From positions 1 to 64,000 of the forward strand of contig JAZOMZ010000026.1 of assembly GCA_045654205.1 (NCBI GenBank): a DNA stretch of 64,000 nucleotides, given 5' to 3'. Shown piece by piece: positions 57,400-64,000 of the stretch. Within the stretch, counting starts at the first letter, position 1, and every line of letters starts with the position of its first letter. The notes under the pieces are model-generated. The model saw only the letters and a program-made list of their open reading frames with translations, searched no databases and was not told the origin of the DNA. Made by a program: the position numbers and the translations under genes. Origin of the DNA: Enterocola sp045654205 (GTDB lineage Bacteria; Bacteroidota; Bacteroidia; Bacteroidales; Paludibacteraceae).

Positions 57400-58761
57400 A
57401 TGGAAAATATATACGAAAAGTTTTTAGAATCATCAGGTGTTAGCATCGACAGTAGAAATTGTCCAAAAGACGCCATGTTTGTGGGTATTAAAGGTGCCAA
57501 TTTTGATGGAAATTTGTTTGTAGAAAAAGCCTTGGAACTAGGTTGTAAATATGCTATTACAGACAATCCAGAAATAGGCGTTTGCAATCCAAATATTATT
57601 CACGTGGAAGATTCACTTAAAGCTCTTCAAGATTTGGCTTGTTATCACCGCTGCAAATTTAATATTCCAGTTATTGGTATAACAGGTACAAACGGCAAAA
57701 CAACTTCAAAAGAACTTATTTCTACAGTTTTGAGTAAAGAATACAATGTTCTTTATACTCAAGGAAACCTAAATAACCACATTGGTGTGCCTCTTACTTT
57801 GCTTCGCTTAAACCGCAGTCACAATATTGCAGTAGTAGAAATGGGAGCAAACCACCCAGAGGAGATAGCATTCCTTTGTAAAATAGCGCGTCCAAACTTT
57901 GGTATTATTACCAATGTAGGCAAGGCTCACTTAGAAGGATTTGGTAGTTTTGAAGGTGTAAAGAAAACTAAAGGTGAACTTTATGAGTGGATTGCTGGGG
58001 TAGATGGTAAGATTTTTTTGCATGCCGACAATCCACATTTGTGCGAAATGGTAAATTCGGACACTGAGCCTGTCGAAGTGTCGATGACAGCAGGGAATAA
58101 CGAAAATGCTATAGAAACTATTAAATATGGTGAGTCTGAAGATAACTTTGTGTCTGGGAAAATTATTTCTTGCACACCTTATATTAATGTAAATCTAACC
58201 CTAAACGGTAACGCCTCTGGCGAAAACCAAACATACGAAATCAATACACAATTAATTGGTGACTACAATCTTTCAAATATTCTTTCTGCCGCTTGTATTG
58301 GCAGATATTTTGGAGTAATGGATGAGGATATTGTGGCTGCACTGAGTGAATATACTCCAACAAACAACCGTTCTCAATGCACCCGCACCGAACGCAACAC
58401 TCTGATAGTAGATGCATATAATGCCAACCCAACTAGTATGGAGGCTGCTATCAAGAACTTCTCAAAGATAGAAACCATAGATAATAAGGTATTAATTCTG
58501 GGTGATATGAAGGAGTTAGGCGAGGATAGTGAGGCAGAACACATCAAGGTTCTAAACCAAATAAAATCTCTAGGTTTCTTGGAATGTTACTTCGTAGGTA
58601 GTGAGTTTGCCAAAGTTGCTCCATCGCTTGATTTTACTCAATGTTTCTCTGATGTTGACTTACTAGCAGAGTACTTGCAGTCTAATCCAATAGCAAACTC
58701 AACAATCCTAATAAAAGGTTCCAACTCCACAAAACTCACAAAAATTGTTCCAAGTTTATAA
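57400..58761 (+). CDS. murF: UDP-MurNAc-tripeptide--D-alanyl-D-alanine ligase, with an in-frame palindromic insert
   Basis: The 453-residue Mur ligase adds D-Ala-D-Ala, the Ddl product, to the UDP-MurNAc-tripeptide. N-terminal substrate domain with SIDSRNCPKDAMFVGIKG, ATP loop GITGTNGKTTSKE (about 92-104), central VVEMGANHPEEIAFL, and C-terminal IVDAYNANPTSMEAAI and LGDMKELGE. Around residues 219-233 the segment SDTEPVEVSMTAGN is encoded by a short palindrome (58060-58082) that looks inserted in frame, in a loop between strands of the central domain. The frame is kept, so the enzyme should be functional. Confidence 0.93.
   Translation: MENIYEKFLESSGVSIDSRNCPKDAMFVGIKGANFDGNLFVEKALELGCKYAITDNPEIGVCNPNIIHVEDSLKALQDLACYHRCKFNIPVIGITGTNGKTTSKELISTVLSKEYNVLYTQGNLNNHIGVPLTLLRLNRSHNIAVVEMGANHPEEIAFLCKIARPNFGIITNVGKAHLEGFGSFEGVKKTKGELYEWIAGVDGKIFLHADNPHLCEMVNSDTEPVEVSMTAGNNENAIETIKYGESEDNFVSGKIISCTPYINVNLTLNGNASGENQTYEINTQLIGDYNLSNILSAACIGRYFGVMDEDIVAALSEYTPTNNRSQCTRTERNTLIVDAYNANPTSMEAAIKNFSKIETIDNKVLILGDMKELGEDSEAEHIKVLNQIKSLGFLECYFVGSEFAKVAPSLDFTQCFSDVDLLAEYLQSNPIANSTILIKGSNSTKLTKIVPSL
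58060..58082. repeat. Palindromic element inside murF (GACACTGAGCC...AAGTGTC)
   Basis: GACACT (58060-58065) pairs with AGTGTC (58077-58082). The core CACTGAGCCTGTCGAAGTG closely resembles a short palindrome that I know recurs in many bacterial genomes, usually between genes. Here it is translated as part of MurF. Confidence 0.7.
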
Positions 58762-58775
58762 TTTCTTTATAACAC

Positions 58776-58808
58776 AAAAAAAACTGACCATCACGGTCAG
58801 TTTTTTTT
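58776..58808 (+). terminator. Rho-independent terminator after murF
   Basis: AAAAAAAACTGACC pairs perfectly with GGTCAGTTTTTTTT around ATCAC, 14 bases after the murF stop codon. The symmetric A and T runs allow action on both strands. Confidence 0.92.
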
Positions 58809-58825
58809 ATATCTTTATGTATTAA

Positions 58826-58945
58826 GAGTTATTTTAGAGAGGGGATTTCTAGGAGTGTGACGTTCGAGAAACCGGAGTTTACAAAGCGTAAATGAGGATT
58901 TCGAGAACTAGCACGACGTGGAAATCACCCTATAAAATAGCTCGA
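58826..58945. repeat. Dispersed palindromic element, copy B
   Basis: Related to the element at 22959-23077. The blocks 58866-58882 and 58887-58904 are identical to copy A, and the outer arms again pair (GGGGATTTC with GAAATCACCC). It fills the gap between the murF terminator and the porP-like gene, both of which end here, so it is not a leader in this copy. Confidence 0.8.
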
Positions 58946-59929
58946 CTATTTACAGAATTGTTTTTGGTAGCATAAGGTATACCCCAACATAATTTCGTGA
59001 GTACCATAGTTTTGAGTTACAAGGTTATTCAAATCTAGGCTGAACGCGTAACCAATTTGGAAGTTACCTATGTTGAAACCACACATTGGCATTAAGGTCA
59101 TTGCTTGGATATTGTTTGGGTTCCAGCTGTGACGATATGATGCTTGCACCCAATATCCCCAATACTCTTTTTCTACTTCGTGACCAAATTTTAGGTTAAG
59201 GTCCATACCAACCCAGCCGTATTGGTTCACTTTAAGCATTGCCATAGGTTCTATATATTTGTCTTTTCTGTCTCCTAGGTCGAATGTGTATCCACCAAAT
59301 AGGAATCCTGTAAATGGAGCAGGGATTTCTTTGTCACCGTAGATATCAGATTTGTAAGGAATCATATTTGTAAGTGAAAGACCTACAAAGCCACCATATG
59401 ATTTGTAATATACACCGAAGTTCATGTTTGGTGACCAACCATTTGTGTTGACAAATGCGTCATCGGTAAGTGCGCCACCACCTATGTCGTTCATTGTATC
59501 TTCAAATATATCATTGTTTATGTAGAAATAATTTAGTTTGAATGATACACCAAATGAAAGTTGACGGTCGTATGATTTCTTTTTAGAGAATTGACGTCCT
59601 TTACTTAGCGGAATATGATATGCAAATGTTACTTGACCACCAGCACGATTTGTGTAACCATTTCTGTCATGGAAAAGGTATGCACCTATACCCACGTTGT
59701 CCCAAACACGTGTTTTAAATGAAGCTAACTGTGTCATTGGAAAATCATTCATACCCACCCATTGCATTCTGTTGGTTAACATAAAATGCGAACATGGTTC
59801 AGCACCTGCTAGCGCAGGGTTCACTAGATAGTAGTTATAGTGGTATTGGTTGTAGATAAGTTCTTCTTGTGCGAATAACTTAGTCATCCCCAAAAATACT
59901 GCTATTATAACGACTGCTATTTTTTTCAT
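58946..59929 (-). CDS. PorP/SprF-family type IX secretion membrane protein
   Basis: The 327-residue protein has a signal peptide ending AQEEL and the family signature YNQYHYNYYLVNPALAGAE, followed by an outer-membrane barrel with alternating strands. PorP/SprF-type proteins bind and anchor type B cargo of the type IX secretion system at the cell surface, and many Bacteroidetes carry a copy next to each such cargo gene. That is the case here: the 1290-residue cargo gene lies 63 bases upstream on the same strand. It is probably the specific partner of that cargo, not the core PorP of the machine. Confidence 0.9.
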   Translation of the reverse strand: MKKIAVVIIAVFLGMTKLFAQEELIYNQYHYNYYLVNPALAGAEPCSHFMLTNRMQWVGMNDFPMTQLASFKTRVWDNVGIGAYLFHDRNGYTNRAGGQVTFAYHIPLSKGRQFSKKKSYDRQLSFGVSFKLNYFYINNDIFEDTMNDIGGGALTDDAFVNTNGWSPNMNFGVYYKSYGGFVGLSLTNMIPYKSDIYGDKEIPAPFTGFLFGGYTFDLGDRKDKYIEPMAMLKVNQYGWVGMDLNLKFGHEVEKEYWGYWVQASYRHSWNPNNIQAMTLMPMCGFNIGNFQIGYAFSLDLNNLVTQNYGTHEIMLGYTLCYQKQFCK

Positions 59930-59933
59930 AGTG

Positions 59934-59941
59934 CAAATATA
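59934..59941 (-). promoter_or_regulatory. Promoter -7 box (TATATTTG) just before the porP-like start
   Basis: It matches TAnnTTTG and ends four bases before the ATG at 59929, predicting a leaderless transcript in addition to read-through from the cargo gene. The 15 bases TATATTTGCACTATG differ at one place from the glycosyltransferase start at 14029. Confidence 0.5.
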
Positions 59942-59992
59942 TGGTTTATTTTTTTATTAAATGTGTTTTCTACTCTAGTATTTTCAGATTTC

Positions 59993-62900
59993 TTAACGTT
60001 TTAGTGTAAAGTGACCTGTGTATTGTTTTCTAATGTCTTCTACAGTGATAAGGTACCAATAGTCATCGCTTGGCATTGGTTTACCATTGTATTCGCCATC
60101 CCAACCATCGAAGTAGTCACCTTCAACAGAATTTGTGCCACCTGTGTTGAAACTACCTACACGTTGGATAAATAGACGTTTACCATGACGATCAAAGATT
60201 TCTACGATATAAGAATCGTATGATTCCAGATTTCTCACTTTCCATTCGTCACGATTGTTATCACCATTTGGAGAGAAGAATTTGTCTGGGAAAATAGGTG
60301 TAGGCTCTACATAGAACTCTTTGAAGTTGATACATTCATATTCGTCTTTCACATAAAGAACGTTCCAACCAATAGGGGCATTTTCCCAAATACCAGATTG
60401 AACTTCTATGAAGTCTACTCCATCTAATGAAAACTCAAATGGACTTTGACCTTTTGAATAATCCATAGTAATAACCATGTCATTAGTTTCTTCCTCGCTC
60501 TTAGGAGTGATAGAAGATATTTCTGGTAATTCGTGTACATTAATAGTAACTACCGCTGTAGCATCACATTCGCCCGCAATTGCTTTTACTGTGTATTTCT
60601 TCACACCAGATTCTTCATGGCTTACTCTACCGTTTGTACCTAAATTTGGAGTCCATTCATAACTATCGGCACCACTTGCTGTGATTGGTTCACTTAATTC
60701 CTTCACGCAAATGTCTTGGTCTGGACTAACAGTTAAGTTTACTTTAGGGTCTACAGTAATATCAAGTGATTTTTTAGATTGACATCCACTAACTGTTTTT
60801 ACAACTGCTGTATATGTTTTTGTGCCAGTTGTTGTTGGGGTCACATTTACAGAGGCTTCATCTTCTGCACCTACAGGAGTGTCACCTTCAAACCATTGGA
60901 ATGTACCTAAGTCTGGATCTGTTTGGTCAAGTCCATCAATATTTATGTAGGTGTTACCTTCTAGACATAGAGAGTAGTCTGTAGCAGAAACAGTAAACTC
61001 TACTGCTTCACCTACTTTTATTTCTAATGGGTCGCTTTCTTCTGAACATCCACCTACAGAAACTACTAGTTTGTAATACCATGTACCAACTTCATTAACA
61101 GTTAGTTGTTCTAAACTATTAACACCTGTTTTGTATGGTTCGCCCCAGTTGGTTTTGTCTTGTGTGCGATACCATTTATATTCATATTGAGCAGTGGCAG
61201 TTACTGTATTGTCACTGTAGTTAGATGTAATATTAATTTCAGAACCTTTACATACATTGTCATCATCTGTTTTAATAGTTGGTTTTTCTACAGTAATAAC
61301 CTCTATGTACATAGAACTTGGTTGGTAACATGATCCGCCAACAGATGCTGTATATTTTGTTCTATCAGCTGTTGGTGAAACTGTTATATTTGCAGTTTTC
61401 ATTGCATTAACAGTAGCATCAGATGGGTCTGTTTCCCAATCTACTGTTAAAGTAGCATCTATATTTGTTTGGATAGTAACGCTGGCTCCCGAACAGATAT
61501 AGTATGTATCTTCGTTTAGTCCGTAATCTACCAAATTACCATCAGCATCTGGTATTAGTAATTCAATTTTAGGGTTGTTGATTACTTTTACTGTTACGCT
61601 AGAAGGATCACTTGGACAGATATTAGCAGCCTGATTTGCCTCGCTTTTCACTTTATAAGTAGTTTCGCCTGGATTAGCGATTGAAACTATATTATTAGGA
61701 GCAGGTAATGCTACGTCGTTTTGATCGTACCATATATATGTTAACTGAGGGTCTTTATTTAATAAAAGATTATTCAAATCATATGTAGCACCAGGACATG
61801 TTTCTAGTTTTGCTTTAACAGTTGGAGCCGCTGGTTCTGTACATGGGTTTGCACAAACTACTGTATATGTGGTTATTTTTTCACTAAATGCATATAGGTT
61901 TTGTTCACATGTAATATTAGTAGTTGATCCTGTGTATTTATAGTTTTCTCTATCTGAATCATATGTGCTAGGTGTTTTTGATGTTAGATAAGTTGCCATA
62001 TCTATAGCAATATCTGTATGCCCTGCAACCACAGATGTGTATTGATATTTAGAACCAGCGTCATTTGCGTCAGTTGCAATTACATCAGTTAATTCTGCAT
62101 ATCCTAAGTTAACATCATTTATTGGTGTTGAATTGACAATCTTCCATGTACCTCCATTTTTAGATTTAAGGAAAACGTAGTAAGGAACATTTATCATATC
62201 AGTGATACCAAATTGAGAGTGACCTGAATATAATGTAACACTTACATCGCTTCTATCGTTACAAATATCTCCACCTTGTTCAGTTCTTGCTTGATTGCTG
62301 AATGTGCCTAATTTAGGAATACAACGTGTAAATTTAATATTATCTAACCCTAAGTCACTTCCTGGAATATCGCAACTAGTTGTATTAGGTTCTTGGTTGT
62401 TATATAGAATTAATTTAACGATACTGTTTGTTTTTGTGTTAAATGATTGTCCTTTAGGAACCCAAGATTCAGGAATTGAACCTGTTGGGTAGTTTAATAG
62501 GATTTCATTATTTGCACCAATTGCGACGAATCTAACATTAGTAGGTAATAGGTCGTTTGGGTTTTGGTCTATATCTCGCACTTGTGCTGAGAAATCGTAC
62601 CATGTATCTGGACATAAATTTCTTATAGTAAACTCACAAATTTTACCTCTGTCTAGCTGACCTCTTTCAACTTCTGCTTGGTTAAATATTTGTTGTCCAC
62701 AGTTTACTATCATAAAACCAGAACCATCATTTGTAGCACTATTTACAACCTCATTTTGTGTCCAACCAGAGAACATTCCTTGGGTAGATTTTGCAATAAC
62801 GTAGTGTTCTTCTGTTGGTCCTTTACCACTAGGAAGACTTTCTTGTTTAGGGTTGCGATTATTTGGGTCACATTTACATAAAGGATCAAAGTATCCGTAG

Positions 62901-63865
62901 CAATATTCTGATGATAATCTAATATTTCCGCTAGTAACGTCATTGTCTGTGATTTGGTCAAGTCTACAAGGAGAACTTCCTGGCATTTTGAATGTAATGT
63001 TCACCACGTCTAGTTTATCTGCGTGTTCAGAACAACTAATAATAGCTAAAAATTTGTAACTTAATGAAGTTCCTCCACCTGTTGCAACAATTTCACCTCC
63101 TGAAACTATATTGTCTATAGTAACAGAATTACCATTACCACTCAATGGATGTGTAACGCCTGCTTCGTCTATGTATTTCCATGTTATAGATCCTGTTAGA
63201 CCAATTGCAGAAAAGGTACATGGATTGCCTTTAGGAATTAAATCTCCTGCAGACGATACGATTTGTGGATCATAACATCCAACAACCTTAATTTCTGTAA
63301 TGTCTAGTATATAGCAGTCACCAGAGTAGTCTGTAGTTAATAGTGCTGTGGCAGTAGATGATGTTGCGGTGAATTCAAGACTCATATTGCATGGTCCTGT
63401 AGCAGTCCAATCGCTTCCGCTATTTTCAAAGTATTTATCAGAATTGCCAACTGCTAGTTTGAATTTAGTACGATGTTTTTCTGAAGCATCAGATTCTTTT
63501 GCACGTAGTCTAACACTACCAGTAATAGAAATTGAATATGTTTTGCCTGATTTTAAATTAGGTATTGTTATTGACATTAATGAACCGTTTTTAACGCAAC
63601 CTAAGCTAAGTTTATTACCACTTACTGTGTATTTACCTCTTGCAGGATTAGTATCTTTAACAAAGTTTAGCGCAGCACTCATTTCAGTAGAAATCCCTTC
63701 TGAAAATAGTACTTCATTTAATTCGTAGTATGTTGCACCAGTTGTTTTTGGTGCAAAATTTGTTTTAGAGAAAGTTGTTGAACAACTAGGTGCAGCGAAT
63801 GCTGTATTAAAACCTAGAAGTAATAAAAATAAAGTTAAGAGAATGGTTGATGCTCTTTTTATCAT
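59993..63865 (-). CDS. Giant secreted protein with Ig-like repeats and a gliding-motility-type C-terminal domain (type IX cargo)
   Basis: The start at 63865 (MIKRASTILLTLFLLLLG) gives a signal peptide with cleavage after about residue 25 (AFA-A); the frame's earlier start lies near the promoter. The mature protein of 1290 residues has N-terminal beta domains (possible carbohydrate-binding), then repeated Ig/PKD-like units of about 80-90 residues, seen as recurring YTWYxx, GxxTYKVK and VTV patterns (about 690-1190), and a C-terminal CHU_C-type domain (about 1195-1290) with FFSPNGDNNRDEW, IFDRHGKRLF and GWDGEYNGKPMP. Such type B domains direct proteins through type IX secretion to the surface. 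It is probably an adhesin or matrix protein. Confidence 0.9.
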   Translation of the reverse strand: MIKRASTILLTLFLLLLGFNTAFAAPSCSTTFSKTNFAPKTTGATYYELNEVLFSEGISTEMSAALNFVKDTNPARGKYTVSGNKLSLGCVKNGSLMSITIPNLKSGKTYSISITGSVRLRAKESDASEKHRTKFKLAVGNSDKYFENSGSDWTATGPCNMSLEFTATSSTATALLTTDYSGDCYILDITEIKVVGCYDPQIVSSAGDLIPKGNPCTFSAIGLTGSITWKYIDEAGVTHPLSGNGNSVTIDNIVSGGEIVATGGGTSLSYKFLAIISCSEHADKLDVVNITFKMPGSSPCRLDQITDNDVTSGNIRLSSEYCYGYFDPLCKCDPNNRNPKQESLPSGKGPTEEHYVIAKSTQGMFSGWTQNEVVNSATNDGSGFMIVNCGQQIFNQAEVERGQLDRGKICEFTIRNLCPDTWYDFSAQVRDIDQNPNDLLPTNVRFVAIGANNEILLNYPTGSIPESWVPKGQSFNTKTNSIVKLILYNNQEPNTTSCDIPGSDLGLDNIKFTRCIPKLGTFSNQARTEQGGDICNDRSDVSVTLYSGHSQFGITDMINVPYYVFLKSKNGGTWKIVNSTPINDVNLGYAELTDVIATDANDAGSKYQYTSVVAGHTDIAIDMATYLTSKTPSTYDSDRENYKYTGSTTNITCEQNLYAFSEKITTYTVVCANPCTEPAAPTVKAKLETCPGATYDLNNLLLNKDPQLTYIWYDQNDVALPAPNNIVSIANPGETTYKVKSEANQAANICPSDPSSVTVKVINNPKIELLIPDADGNLVDYGLNEDTYYICSGASVTIQTNIDATLTVDWETDPSDATVNAMKTANITVSPTADRTKYTASVGGSCYQPSSMYIEVITVEKPTIKTDDDNVCKGSEINITSNYSDNTVTATAQYEYKWYRTQDKTNWGEPYKTGVNSLEQLTVNEVGTWYYKLVVSVGGCSEESDPLEIKVGEAVEFTVSATDYSLCLEGNTYINIDGLDQTDPDLGTFQWFEGDTPVGAEDEASVNVTPTTTGTKTYTAVVKTVSGCQSKKSLDITVDPKVNLTVSPDQDICVKELSEPITASGADSYEWTPNLGTNGRVSHEESGVKKYTVKAIAGECDATAVVTINVHELPEISSITPKSEEETNDMVITMDYSKGQSPFEFSLDGVDFIEVQSGIWENAPIGWNVLYVKDEYECINFKEFYVEPTPIFPDKFFSPNGDNNRDEWKVRNLESYDSYIVEIFDRHGKRLFIQRVGSFNTGGTNSVEGDYFDGWDGEYNGKPMPSDDYWYLITVEDIRKQYTGHFTLKR

Positions 63866-63931
63866 AGTTTTTGGTTTAAGGTTACAAAATAGGTTTATGA
63901 AAACGTTGGCATAAAACGCCAATAATCGTGC

Positions 63932-63939
63932 AAAAGTAC
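63932..63939 (-). promoter_or_regulatory. Promoter -7 box (TACTTTTG) for the cargo and porP-like operon
   Basis: It matches TAnnTTTG on the minus strand, 66 bases before the start at 63865. The leader begins with a small hairpin (TTGGC with GCCAA, 63907-63923). The remaining bases to 64000 show no gene. Confidence 0.55.
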
Positions 63940-64000
63940 TAATTTTTTTGTAAATAATAACAATATTATCACCTAATTAACAGAAAAACAATGCAATTTA

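Overview
The window is one continuous stretch of a low-GC Bacteroidetes chromosome, most likely an uncultured, probably gut, Bacteroidales. The main grounds are the many TAnnTTTG promoter boxes just upstream of start codons, the lack of obvious Shine-Dalgarno sequences, type IX secretion genes (PorX, PorE-like, PorP/SprF-like, and a giant protein with a gliding-motility type C-terminal domain), RprX/RprY, a PCMD-domain protein and the long Bacteroidetes form of RodA. I see no rRNA, tRNA, CRISPR array, transposase or prophage.

Layout. 1-4.1 kb: a membrane protein cut by the window edge, porX, an LD-carboxypeptidase and a CPBP protease, all overlapping. 4.3-10.4 kb: ddl, a short-chain prenyl synthase, a hypothetical gene, gyrB and an O-antigen ligase-like gene. 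10.4-14.0 kb: four glycosyltransferases on the minus strand. 14.1-22.3 kb: a long-chain prenyl synthase, then the elongasome operon purH-mreB-mreC-mreD-mrdA-rodA. 22.4-28.1 kb: rprX-rprY-porE-thyA-folA. 28.2-33.7 kb: a minus-strand block with a PCMD secreted protein, a steroid 5-alpha-reductase homologue, an Old Yellow Enzyme, a short-chain dehydrogenase, a small membrane protein and an rRNA methyltransferase. 33.7-41.5 kb: polA, a membrane LytTR regulator, an acyl-CoA ligase, a YqeY-like gene and fumarase. 41.7-43.2 kb: a Fic gene enclosed by perfect inverted copies of a 37-bp near-palindrome. 43.4-47.2 kb: Nudix, TPR, hypothetical and M24 peptidase genes. 47.2-51.3 kb: a divergent pair, membrane TPR-HTH regulator and outer-membrane barrel, bracketed by near-identical terminators. 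51.3-54.0 kb: rplM-rpsI-rpsB-tsf. 54.2-58.8 kb: nadB-ispG and the divergent murF. 58.9-63.9 kb: the 1290-residue type IX cargo with its PorP-like partner.

How the genes connect. Envelope synthesis dominates: Ddl makes the dipeptide that MurF adds, LdcA trims recycled muropeptides, MreBCD, PBP2 and RodA build the wall, and IspG plus two prenyl synthases supply isoprenoids. Secretion is the second theme. PorE sits in the RprXY operon, so a two-component system may control a secretion part.

The points most worth following are these: the three-enzyme set (5-alpha-reductase, OYE, SDR) that matches the families reported to make allo and iso bile acids; the Fic cassette with its twin palindromes and the signal-peptide gene remnant at its edge; the regulator/barrel module between duplicate terminators; a palindromic element inserted in frame in murF; a family of long-hairpin intergenic elements, two of which lie next to heptanucleotide arrays that abut start codons; and a terminator hairpin that starts inside the gyrB promoter. 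All functional calls rest on reading motifs by eye. No database search was possible.
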